From Alistipes sp. (GTDB lineage: Bacteria; Bacteroidota; Bacteroidia; Bacteroidales; Rikenellaceae), in contig JAHZDG010000041.1 of the NCBI GenBank assembly GCA_019422485.1, forward strand, positions 1-13,379: 13,379 nt of DNA. Direction: 5' to 3'. Position numbers and translations under genes: made by a program. The notes under the pieces are model-generated. The model worked only from the letters and a program-made list of their open reading frames with translations, was not told where the DNA came from and made no database searches. Every line of letters starts with the position of its first letter. Within the stretch, counting starts at the first letter, position 1. Positions 1 to 7,365 of this stretch are shown here, one piece after another.

Positions 1-1100
1 GGATATTGCAACTTATCCTCATCGATCAGCGCAATGTTATCGGGTTGCTGTAAGCGATCGATGTCATCGATGGTCAGATGCTCGAACAGGACAATCCCCC
101 CGCCTACGTATTTACGCTGCGTATCGGGCTGCACCTCAACCGCACATTCGTCGTCCTCGGGAATGGGTGTCACCACCAACCGGCCCCGATCCAGATACAC
201 CACCCGATCTTTGGCATAAAACCGACGGCCCGTAGATTCTCGTTCCATGGCCAGATACAGCTTGTCGATCACCTCGCCGTGGAAACCGTACGGCCGCAAC
301 AGCTCGAACAACACCAACTTCATCGGCATGCCTTCCGCAATACGCGACAGATCGATCACATCGGTATCGCCTTCCCGGTGGATACTTTCACGGCGGATCA
401 CATCCATGCCCCGGTCAATAAACTGTTGGGCTTCGGTCAGACGCTCCACATTGGATGTCATGGTCGAAACAAAATGCGGTGAAATCTCCCGAATCCGAGG
501 AATAATTCCCAACCGAATCTTGTTGCGAATATATTTGGTGGACGAATTGGAAGAGTCTTCCCGATAAGGAATCTTATGGTTCAGGGCATACTCGATAATA
601 TCCTTGCGCGTGGCAAACAACAACGGACGAACCACCTTCCCGTTGATGACATTGATACCGGTCAAGCCCCGCAGTCCCGTTCCCCGCAACAGATTAATAA
701 AAAAGGTTTCGGCCGAATCATCCGCCTGATGGGCAATGGCAATGTGTGAATAGCCGTGTTCGGCACACAAGGCATCGAACCAGGTGTAACGCAAACGGCG
801 AGCGGCCATCTGCACCGACTCTCCGGTTGCTTCTACTTCTCCCATCGTATCGAAACGCCGGTTATAAAACGGCAGTCCGTACCGACGAGCCATCTCTTCC
901 ACCAACAACTCATCTTCCTCGGCTTCGGGCCCCCGCAACTGAAAATTGCAATGCGCCACTCCGATCTGATAACCCGATTCGGCAAACAGCGCCAACATGA
1001 CCATCGAATCCACGCCACCACTGACGGCTACCAGGATCCGGTCCTGCATCGAGAACATATCCCGATCGGCGACATATTTCTGAAACCTGTTGAGTAACAT
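1..1100 (-). CDS. tilS: tRNA(Ile)-lysidine synthetase TilS (partial, C-terminus off window)
   Basis: TilS uses ATP to attach lysine to C34 of the tRNA-Ile CAU anticodon, so that it reads AUA and is charged with isoleucine; it is a cytosolic essential enzyme. I translated the minus strand from the ATG at 1100. The frame stays open for 366 codons to the window edge, against about 430-450 in the family, so the C-terminal domain is incomplete. The PP-loop motif SGGVDS lies at residues 27-32. It is followed by the family blocks HCNFQLRG (50-57), ESVQMAARRLRY (94-105) and a HQADDSAETF-type block near 124-133 that leads into LLRGTGLRGL. The gene starts 41 bp after the murB stop on the same strand, so co-transcription with murB is likely. 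An overlapping frame with an upstream ATG near 1111 does not encode TilS. Identity is secure from the motifs; the start is probable. Confidence 0.93.
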   Translation of the reverse strand, partial: MLLNRFQKYVADRDMFSMQDRILVAVSGGVDSMVMLALFAESGYQIGVAHCNFQLRGPEAEEDELLVEEMARRYGLPFYNRRFDTMGEVEATGESVQMAARRLRYTWFDALCAEHGYSHIAIAHQADDSAETFFINLLRGTGLRGLTGINVINGKVVRPLLFATRKDIIEYALNHKIPYREDSSNSSTKYIRNKIRLGIIPRIREISPHFVSTMTSNVERLTEAQQFIDRGMDVIRRESIHREGDTDVIDLSRIAEGMPMKLVLFELLRPYGFHGEVIDKLYLAMERESTGRRFYAKDRVVYLDRGRLVVTPIPEDDECAVEVQPDTQRKYVGGGIVLFEHLTIDDIDRLQQPDNIALIDEDKLQY

Positions 1101-1141
1101 ATATCGAATACATTAAGTCTTTTCGTTCTCCGGTCGACACC

Positions 1142-2155
1142 TTACAGCACATTGACCTCCGTTTCGATCTCCACTCCGAAACGTTGCCGGACATCCTGCT
1201 GAATGGCCCGTGCCAACTCCATCACCTGTCGGCCGGTCGCCCCGCCATGATTGACCAATACCAAGGCCTGACGATCGTGCACCCCGACCGGCCCCATGCG
1301 CCGGCCTTTCCAGCCACAACGATCGATCAACCATCCGGCCGCTAATTTCACCCGAGCTTCATCCACTCCGTAAACCGGCATGTCGGAGTAGGTCTGACGC
1401 AACGCTTCCGCAACCGACACCGGAACAACCGGATTCTTGAAGAAACTGCCGGCATTGCCCAAAACCGCCGGATCGGGCAACTTCTCGCGCCGGATCGCCA
1501 TGACCGCTTCACGGACACGCGAGAGTGTCACCTCTCCGGAGGCTTCGACCCGTGCTTTCAAATCTCCATACCCTAAATTAAAGGTCGGATGCAACGACAG
1601 CTCAAAAGTAACCGACAAAATGATCGCCTGTCCTTTCAGTTCCCGTTTGAAGAGGCTGTCCCGATAGGCGAAACGACACGCCTCCCGATCCAAACACTTT
1701 ACTTCATCCTGTCGCGGCAGGTAGACTTCCACTTCCCGAATAGTTTGAGCCGCCTCAGCTCCGTAGGCTCCGATATTCTGCACCGGAGCGGCACCGACAT
1801 AGCCCGGAATCAGCGACAGATTTTCCACGCCGCCGTATCCATGACTCACGGCCCAGTCGACGAAATCATCCCACTCAACTCCACCGGCCACTCGAACCAC
1901 AACCCGATCAGCGGTCTGTTCCAAAAGCGTGATTCCCCTCGAAACGGGATGCAGTATCGTTCCCGGATAATCTTCGGTAAACAACACGTTATTGCCCCCG
2001 CTCAATATATAATAGGGTTCTTCCGCATCCGGACGGGCAGCGAAAAAAGCCCGCAGATCCTCGGCAGATTCGAACTCGACATAATGACGAGCCGAAACCT
2101 CGATTCCGAAACTGTTCCGTGTTCTGAGCGACTGATGATCCGTCTGTGTGTACAT
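1142..2155 (-). CDS. murB: UDP-N-acetylmuramate dehydrogenase MurB
   Basis: MurB is the FAD enzyme that reduces UDP-GlcNAc-enolpyruvate to UDP-MurNAc with NADPH, the second committed step of peptidoglycan precursor synthesis, in the cytosol. The 337-residue length suits the type I (E. coli-like) class. Visible are the FAD-binding segments SGGNNVLF (52-59) and IPGYVGAAPVQNIGAYG (116-132). The catalytic-site motif YRDSLFK puts the conserved Arg at 165. GNAGSFFKNP (233-242) carries the proton-donor Ser237, and the C-terminal ETEV carries the conserved Glu333, matching Arg159/Ser229/Glu325 of the E. coli enzyme by motif. It is the first gene of a leftward pair with tilS. A -7-type box lies about 60 bp upstream. 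All expected active-site residues are present and nothing looks broken. Confidence 0.96.
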   Translation of the reverse strand: MYTQTDHQSLRTRNSFGIEVSARHYVEFESAEDLRAFFAARPDAEEPYYILSGGNNVLFTEDYPGTILHPVSRGITLLEQTADRVVVRVAGGVEWDDFVDWAVSHGYGGVENLSLIPGYVGAAPVQNIGAYGAEAAQTIREVEVYLPRQDEVKCLDREACRFAYRDSLFKRELKGQAIILSVTFELSLHPTFNLGYGDLKARVEASGEVTLSRVREAVMAIRREKLPDPAVLGNAGSFFKNPVVPVSVAEALRQTYSDMPVYGVDEARVKLAAGWLIDRCGWKGRRMGPVGVHDRQALVLVNHGGATGRQVMELARAIQQDVRQRFGVEIETEVNVL

Positions 2156-2178
2156 AATCTGCTGTGATTAGTCGTTCT

Positions 2179-2206
2179 CGATCCACCGCATTTACGCTGC
2201 GGATCG
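2179..2206 (-). other. Hairpin in the murB leader
   Basis: An interrupted inverted repeat lies between the predicted murB start site and the ATG. CGATC pairs with GATCG outside, and CGCA pairs with TGCG inside, with a 3-nt bulge on one arm and a 7-nt loop. There is no following T-run, so it is not a standard terminator. A role in mRNA stability or translation is possible but unproven. Confidence 0.35.
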
Positions 2207-2216
2207 AACAGAAAAA

Positions 2217-2224
2217 CAAAGGTA
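2217..2224 (-). promoter_or_regulatory. murB promoter, Bacteroidota -7 box
   Basis: On the minus strand the sequence is TACCTTTG, a full match to the TAnnTTTG -7 consensus of the Bacteroidota primary sigma factor. It predicts transcription starting about seven bases downstream, near 2210, and a leader of about 55 nt before the murB ATG. No clear TTTG-type -33 element is visible at the expected distance, so strength is uncertain. Confidence 0.6.
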
Positions 2225-2411
2225 GCTAAAATTTAAGATATCTGGACGTTCTATCGGCGTTTTCCTCGGCTTTCCCCTTGATCATACCGGACTCCGATCC
2301 CCTTCCAAAACATACAGGTTCTCCTCAAAAAAAGTTCAAACTTAAACTATTCATTATCGCCGATTTCCTGTTCCATTGTCAAGAATTTAACGTTTTATTA
2401 GTTTCTTAAAG

Positions 2412-2442
2412 ATTGTTTTCTTAAAATAATTTCATAACTTGC
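2412..2442 (+). promoter_or_regulatory. Candidate promoter of the DUF4301/V-ATPase cluster
   Basis: ATTG at 2412-2415 is followed, after 19 bases, by TAACTTGC at 2435-2442. This resembles the Bacteroidota -33 (TTG) and -7 (TAnnTTTG) pair at correct spacing, though the -7 box is imperfect. It would start transcription near 2449 and leave a leader of about 50 nt with no Shine-Dalgarno, as is usual in this phylum. It is the best rightward candidate I can find upstream of the cluster. Confidence 0.45.
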
Positions 2443-2500
2443 TGAAGATTTTTTCGAATACGACCCCAAACGGCCGAGCACCCTAAACAGAATACGCAAT

Positions 2501-3979
2501 ATGTTAACGGACAAAGACTTGGCTCAGCTTAAAAGCCACGGAATCGAGGAAGAAGTCCTCACTCGTCAATTGGAAAGTTTTCGTCGTGGTTTTCCTTTTC
2601 TGAACATCGACCGAGCCGCTGTGGCCGGTGATGGAATCCGACGACTGAACCCGCAAGAACAACAAACACTTCGAGATGTATTCAACGCTCGACGGAACAG
2701 TTTGCAAATCGTCAAATTCGTTCCGGCTTCGGGGGCCGCTACCCGTATGTTCAAAGACATGTTCGCATTCCTGGCCGATGGGCAGCCAACCCGTCCGGTA
2801 CAAGAGGTCGTCCAGAACCTCGATCGGTTTGCGTTCGGAGAAAATCTGAAAAAAGCCGCCGGCGAAAAGGCCGACGCCCATCACCTGATCGAAACCATGC
2901 TCTCGCCGGAAGGATTGGGTTATGGATCGGCACCCAAAGCGCTGGTTCTGTTCCACCGGTACGACGACGGAAACCGCACCGCACTGGAAGAACATCTGTG
3001 TGAAGGAGCCCTCTACGCCGCCGGACAAAATGGACAGGTCAATATCCATTTCACCGTATCCCCCGAACATCAGGCCGCTTTCGAAGCCCGGGTACGGGAA
3101 ACCCTGCCCCGGTACGAAGCCGCGTACGGCGTACACTATCAGGTCAGCTACTCTTGTCAACGACCCTCGACCGACACCCTGGCGGTAGGTCCGGACAACG
3201 AACCGTTCCGGGAAGCCGACGGTAGTCTGCTGCTGCGTCCCGCCGGTCATGGCGCCCTGTTGGAAAACCTGGGCGAGATCGATGCCGACCTGATCTTCAT
3301 CAAAAATATCGACAACGTGACCACCGATGCACGAAAAGCGGACACGGTACGTTATAAAGAAGTTCTGGCCGGGCAACTGCTCACGCTGCAGGCCCAATGC
3401 TTCGACTACCTGAAACAGTTGGAAGAATCCCCCCTGGACGAAGCGCTCCTTCAGACGATCGAACGTTTTCTCGAACAAGAGCTCTGCCTGAAACTGCCCG
3501 ATCGGTTGACCGGACTCGATCCGGAAGGCAAACGCCAGTGGCTGATCGATCGTCTCAATCGTCCGATCCGTGTCTGCGGCATGGTTCGCAACGAAGGGGA
3601 ACCGGGCGGAGGCCCCTATTGGGTCAAAGATGAAGATGGCAGCCAATCGCTGCAAATCGCCGAATCGACCCAAATCGCCCCCGAACAAAAAGGTCTGATG
3701 GCTGCCGCCACTCACTTCAACCCGGTGGATCTGGTCTGCGCGACCCGCGACCGCCACGGCAAACGATTCGATCTGAGCCAGTATGTGGATCCGCAAACGG
3801 GATTCATCTCCGAAAAGTCGAAAAACGGCCGCCCGCTCAAAGCGCTGGAATTACCCGGTCTGTGGAACGGTTCGATGGCACGATGGAATACGGTTTTTGT
3901 CGAGGTACCCGGTACGGTCTTCTCGCCGGTCAAAACGGTCAACGACCTGCTGCGTCCCGAACACCAACTTCAAGTATGA
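2501..3979 (+). CDS. DUF4301 family protein, nucleotidyltransferase-like
   Basis: I assign this 492-residue soluble protein to DUF4301, an uncharacterised family seen mainly in Bacteroidota, from its signature PASGAATRMFK (75-85) and overall length. The motif layout resembles UDP-sugar pyrophosphorylases. An N-terminal loop with SGAATRM recalls their GxGTRL loop. RPAGHGALLENL (246-257) recalls PxGNGG. FIKNIDNV (266-273) recalls the metal-binding NxDN strand. A Gly-rich NEGEPGGGPYW segment (364-374) and HFNPVDLV (405-412) follow. No signal peptide or membrane segment is visible. The best inference is a GT-A-like nucleotide-diphospho-sugar fold of unknown substrate. It ends 24 bp before atpE, so it probably heads the V-ATPase transcript; whether it serves the ATPase is unknown. 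The start follows the promoter candidate and has no competing upstream ATG. Confidence 0.85.
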   Translation: MLTDKDLAQLKSHGIEEEVLTRQLESFRRGFPFLNIDRAAVAGDGIRRLNPQEQQTLRDVFNARRNSLQIVKFVPASGAATRMFKDMFAFLADGQPTRPVQEVVQNLDRFAFGENLKKAAGEKADAHHLIETMLSPEGLGYGSAPKALVLFHRYDDGNRTALEEHLCEGALYAAGQNGQVNIHFTVSPEHQAAFEARVRETLPRYEAAYGVHYQVSYSCQRPSTDTLAVGPDNEPFREADGSLLLRPAGHGALLENLGEIDADLIFIKNIDNVTTDARKADTVRYKEVLAGQLLTLQAQCFDYLKQLEESPLDEALLQTIERFLEQELCLKLPDRLTGLDPEGKRQWLIDRLNRPIRVCGMVRNEGEPGGGPYWVKDEDGSQSLQIAESTQIAPEQKGLMAAATHFNPVDLVCATRDRHGKRFDLSQYVDPQTGFISEKSKNGRPLKALELPGLWNGSMARWNTVFVEVPGTVFSPVKTVNDLLRPEHQLQV

Positions 3980-4003
3980 TCTAAAGACAAAATAAACACA
4001 AGC

Positions 4004-4630
4004 ATGGAAAACAAATTGCAAGAATTAACCCAGAAACTCTACGCAGAAGGGTTATCGAAAGGAAAGCAAGAAGCCGAGCAGATGGTTGCCGACGCCCGCA
4101 AACAGGCTGACCAAATCATCGCCGATGCGCGTAAACAGGCCGACGAACTCCGCAAACAGGCCGAAAAAAATGCCGAAGACCTCAAGAAAAATACGTTGAC
4201 GGAACTGGGTCTGGCCGGACGTCAGATGATCGGCACCCTGAAAAGCGAAATCGAATCGCTGATCGTTTTCAAAAGCACCGCAGCGGCAATCAGCGCTGCC
4301 AATGCCGAGCCCGAATTCATCAAAAGCCTGCTGCTGGAGATCGCTTCCCACTGGAACGGCGCCTCGTCGGCCCGCGTCGATCTGAAAGCCGTGCTGCCCG
4401 CCGAAAAACAGGCTGCACTGGAACAAGTGTTGGCTTCGGCCGCCACGAACAACCTGAATGCCGGGTTGGAAATCACTTTCGACAATAAAGTAAAATCCGG
4501 CTTCAAAATCGGACCCAAAGACGGCAGCTACTATGTCAGCTTCACCGATGCCGATTTCCAGGCCCTGTTGAGTGAATACCTCCGTCCCAAAGTCGCCGGA
4601 CTGCTTTTCGACCAAGAGGCCAAATCCTAA
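4004..4630 (+). CDS. atpE: V/A-type ATPase subunit E (peripheral stalk)
   Basis: Subunit E is part of the peripheral stalk that holds the A3B3 head against the membrane stator so that rotation is productive. The 208-residue length fits the family (about 190-210). Residues 1-65 are a charged, Ala-rich helix built of 11-residue repeats (28-38, 39-49, 50-60, each with an RKQA core), as expected of the right-handed coiled coil of the E/G stalk. Residues about 70-208 form the globular domain that binds the top of the head. It is the first structural gene of the ATPase operon, 24 bp after the DUF4301 stop, with an A-rich leader. No G/H stalk partner gene is nearby, which is odd because E normally pairs with one. 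The E assignment rests on helix pattern, length and position more than on signature residues. Confidence 0.88.
   Translation: MENKLQELTQKLYAEGLSKGKQEAEQMVADARKQADQIIADARKQADELRKQAEKNAEDLKKNTLTELGLAGRQMIGTLKSEIESLIVFKSTAAAISAANAEPEFIKSLLLEIASHWNGASSARVDLKAVLPAEKQAALEQVLASAATNNLNAGLEITFDNKVKSGFKIGPKDGSYYVSFTDADFQALLSEYLRPKVAGLLFDQEAKS
4085..4183 (+). repeat. Three 33-bp imperfect tandem repeats inside atpE
   Basis: Units at 4085-4117, 4118-4150 and 4151-4183 each encode 11 residues: VADARKQADQI, IADARKQADEL and RKQAEKNAEDL. The first two are nearly identical in protein and close in DNA; the third is looser and shifted in phase. This is a hendecad repeat, giving a right-handed coiled coil, and probably arose by short duplication. 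Confidence 0.75.
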
Positions 4631-4660
4631 TCCAGCCCGACCGCTGAAAACCGAACAAGC

Positions 4661-5527
4661 ATGGCAAAACAGTATTATAGCTTAGTAGCGGGACTCGAAG
4701 AACTGATCCTCGAAGCCGACCACAAAGGTTTCGACGCCGTAGCCCTGCGCGAAGAGATCATCCCCGAACTGTCGAAGGGTGACCTCCGGGCGCTGCGGAC
4801 CTTCTACGCGTTCTACGACGTAGAAAACGTGCTCGCGGCGCTCAGCGGCAAAAAAACATTCAATCCGCTGGGCAACTTTTCGGCTGAGCAAATCTCCGAA
4901 GCGATCGAAACCATCCGTCAGTCGAAAACCGACGTCGATGTGGCTCTGCCCGACTGGATCACCCGCACGCTGCTGGCCTATCACGCCAAGGAGGAAGGCA
5001 AGTCGGACGACGATATCGACACGTCGAAAAACCTGGAAAATACCTTGTGGAACGCTTTCTATGAACAGTGCGCCGCCTCGTCCAACCGATTCGTCAGAGA
5101 GTGGTTCGCTTTCGATCAGACCCTGCGGAACATCTCGGCCGCCTACATCGCCCGAAGCCGCAAATGGCCTGTCGCCGAACAACTGGTCGGAGAAGGCGAT
5201 CTGGTCAAATTCCTGAGCCAGAGTTCCGCAAACGACTTCGGACTGCGCGGTGAAATCGACTACATCGAATCGATCATCGCCCTGCTCGACACTCCCAACA
5301 TGTTGGAAAAAGAGCAGCGTCTCGATCAGATTCGCTGGACCAAAGCCGAAGAGTTGACCACCTTCGATTACTTCAACCTCAACACCCTGTTGGCCTATCT
5401 GGCCAAAGCAAACATCATACAGCGTTGGACGGTGCTCGACCGCAAACAGGGCGAAGCGATGTTGAACCGTCTGTTGGCCGAACTGTCCGACAAATCGATC
5501 CTGCAGCGGGCCGAAGCCCAACAATAA
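4661..5527 (+). CDS. DUF2764 family protein, putative V-ATPase rotor-socket (C-like) subunit
   Basis: This 288-residue protein begins YYSLVAGLEEL and carries a Tyr-Asp-x-x-Asn block (YDVENVL, 52-58), which I recognise as the DUF2764 family found inside Bacteroidota V-ATPase operons. It is predicted soluble and helical, with no signal peptide or membrane segment. It lies between E and A, which is where subunit C sits in many complete operons. There, C is the funnel that joins the central shaft to the K ring. No other C gene is visible, so the inference is that DUF2764 does this job despite being shorter than usual C (about 330-350 residues). The leader shares the bases ACAAGC just before ATG with atpE. 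Family placement is good; function is inferred from position only. Confidence 0.8.
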   Translation: MAKQYYSLVAGLEELILEADHKGFDAVALREEIIPELSKGDLRALRTFYAFYDVENVLAALSGKKTFNPLGNFSAEQISEAIETIRQSKTDVDVALPDWITRTLLAYHAKEEGKSDDDIDTSKNLENTLWNAFYEQCAASSNRFVREWFAFDQTLRNISAAYIARSRKWPVAEQLVGEGDLVKFLSQSSANDFGLRGEIDYIESIIALLDTPNMLEKEQRLDQIRWTKAEELTTFDYFNLNTLLAYLAKANIIQRWTVLDRKQGEAMLNRLLAELSDKSILQRAEAQQ

Positions 5528-5585
5528 ACCATGTGCGAAGCCGATACTCCGCACCCTGCAACAAACAAAAAAGAGACCTAAACAT

Positions 5586-7352
5586 ATGAAAACAACCGGA
5601 AAAGTAGTAGGGATTATCTCCAACATCGTAACGGTACAGATCGACGGCCCGGTAGGCCAGAACGAAATCTGTTACGTACAGTTGGGCGATACCCGGATGA
5701 TGGCCGAGGTCATCAAGGTAACTGGAGACAAAGCCTTCGTGCAGGTATACGACAGTACCCGCGGTCTGCACGTGGGAGATAACGTGGAATTCGAGGGTCA
5801 CATGCTGGAAGCAACCCTCGGTCCGGGCATTCTCTCGCGCAACTACGACGGGCTGCAGAACGACCTGGCCGAAATGGAAAGCCTGTTCATCGAACGCGGT
5901 TCGAAAACCGATCCGCTGGACTATAACAGCACCTGGGATTTCACCCCGTTGGCCAAAGTCGGCGACCGGGTTCAGGCCGCAGACTGGCTGGGTGAAGTGA
6001 CCGAAAAATGGATCAAACACAAAATCATGGTTCCGTTTGTCTTCAAGGGCGAATACACCGTGAAGAGCATCGCCGCTGCCGGCAATTACAAAATCACCGA
6101 CACCATGGCCGTGCTAACCGACAGCGAAGGCAACGACCATAACGTCACCATGATCCAACGCTGGCCGGTCAAACAAGCCATTACGCAATATCGTTCCAAA
6201 CCGCGTCCGTTCCGCATTCTGGAAACCGGGGTGCGCGTTATCGACACGTTCAACCCCATGGCCGAAGGGGGTACGGGATTTATTCCCGGACCGTTCGGGG
6301 CCGGGAAGACCGTGTTGCAGCACGCCATCGCCAAACAGGCCGAAGCCGATATTATCATCATGATCGCCTGCGGGGAACGTGCCAACGAAGTGGTGGAAAT
6401 CTTTACAGAGTTCCCCGAACTGGACGACCCCCGTACGGGCCACAAACTGATGGAACGTACCACGATTATCTGTAACACCTCCAACATGCCCGTGGCCGCT
6501 CGTGAAGCCTCCGTATACACGGGGATGACCATCGGGGAATATTATCGGGCCATGGGGCTCAAGGTGCTGATTCTGGCCGACTCTACTTCGCGTTGGGCCC
6601 AGGCACTGCGTGAAATGAGTAACCGTCTGGAAGAGCTGCCCGGTCAGGACGCCTTCCCGATGGACCTGTCAGCCACCATCGCCAACTTCTACGCCCGTTC
6701 GGGTCAGGTCTACCTGAACAACGGTCAGACCGGTTCGGTCACCTTCATCGGGACCGTATCGCCCGCCGGGGGGAACCTCAAGGAACCGGTGACCGAATCG
6801 ACCAAGAAAGTGGCTCGATGCTTCTATGCACTGGCTCAGGGTCGTGCCGACAGTAAACGCTATCCGGCCGTCGACCCGCTGGACAGCTACTCGAAATACC
6901 TCGAATACCCGGAAATCGTCCAATATCTCGACGAACGCATCGAAAAAGGATGGGTGGATCGTGTACGCCGCGGGAAAACCCTCGTGCAACGCGGTAAAGA
7001 AGCCTCTGAACAGATCAACATTCTGGGGGACGACGGGGTGCCCGTGGAATACCACGACCGTTTCTGGAAATCGGAACTGATCGACTTCGTGATTCTGCAG
7101 CAGGACGCCTTCGACAAGGTGGACGCCAACTGCCCCATCGACCGTCAGCAATACATGTACGACCTGGTGCTGAGTATTTGCGAACAGGAGTTCACCCATG
7201 AAGATTTCGAAGCCTGCGTAGCGTTCTACAAACGGCTGATCAACATCTTCAAACAGATGAACTACGCCGAATTCGGCAGCGACAAGTTCAAACAGTACCG
7301 CCAGGAAATCGACACCGCGATCCAGGAACAAAAATCGCACGAAACCTTATAA
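5586..7352 (+). CDS. atpA: V/A-type ATPase catalytic subunit A
   Basis: Subunit A binds and hydrolyses (or makes) ATP at the A/B interfaces of the A3B3 head. Its 588 residues match the family (about 580-600). The N-terminal beta-barrel spans about 1-75, followed by the A-type bulge region about 110-200. Walker A is GPFGAGKT (235-242). The catalytic glutamate is Glu264 in CGERANE, and the Walker B strand ends at Asp332 in LILADSTSRWAQA. The helical C-terminal domain starts near 430. The canonical block is GERGNE, so Ala at 266 is a small variant. The gene follows DUF2764 by 58 bp with an A-rich leader and precedes atpB by 13 bp. It uses noticeably more GGG glycine codons than the DUF4301 gene. 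Identity is certain. Confidence 0.97.
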   Translation: MKTTGKVVGIISNIVTVQIDGPVGQNEICYVQLGDTRMMAEVIKVTGDKAFVQVYDSTRGLHVGDNVEFEGHMLEATLGPGILSRNYDGLQNDLAEMESLFIERGSKTDPLDYNSTWDFTPLAKVGDRVQAADWLGEVTEKWIKHKIMVPFVFKGEYTVKSIAAAGNYKITDTMAVLTDSEGNDHNVTMIQRWPVKQAITQYRSKPRPFRILETGVRVIDTFNPMAEGGTGFIPGPFGAGKTVLQHAIAKQAEADIIIMIACGERANEVVEIFTEFPELDDPRTGHKLMERTTIICNTSNMPVAAREASVYTGMTIGEYYRAMGLKVLILADSTSRWAQALREMSNRLEELPGQDAFPMDLSATIANFYARSGQVYLNNGQTGSVTFIGTVSPAGGNLKEPVTESTKKVARCFYALAQGRADSKRYPAVDPLDSYSKYLEYPEIVQYLDERIEKGWVDRVRRGKTLVQRGKEASEQINILGDDGVPVEYHDRFWKSELIDFVILQQDAFDKVDANCPIDRQQYMYDLVLSICEQEFTHEDFEACVAFYKRLINIFKQMNYAEFGSDKFKQYRQEIDTAIQEQKSHETL

Positions 7353-7365
7353 CAGCCGCGAGATT

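Larger units (their letters stand above)
2156..2500. other. Divergent intergenic region between murB and the DUF4301 gene
   Basis: This 345-bp spacer separates leftward murB from the rightward DUF4301/V-ATPase cluster. It is AT-rich toward the DUF4301 side (about 2320-2460). I see a leftward -7 box at 2217-2224, a hairpin in the presumed murB leader at 2179-2206, and a rightward promoter candidate at 2412-2442. I found no tRNA-like structure and no convincing small coding frame. The stretch from about 2240 to 2400 holds nothing I can name. Confidence 0.7.

Noticed and set aside
2504..3796. A 430-residue open frame on the minus strand inside the DUF4301 gene
   Set aside because: It mirrors the plus-strand gene, shows no recognisable motifs, and its translation is rich in Phe and Gln as expected of an antisense shadow.
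4682..5626. A 314-residue minus-strand frame opposite the DUF2764 gene
   Set aside because: It is a codon-bias shadow with no family pattern, running across the DUF2764-atpA boundary against the operon direction.
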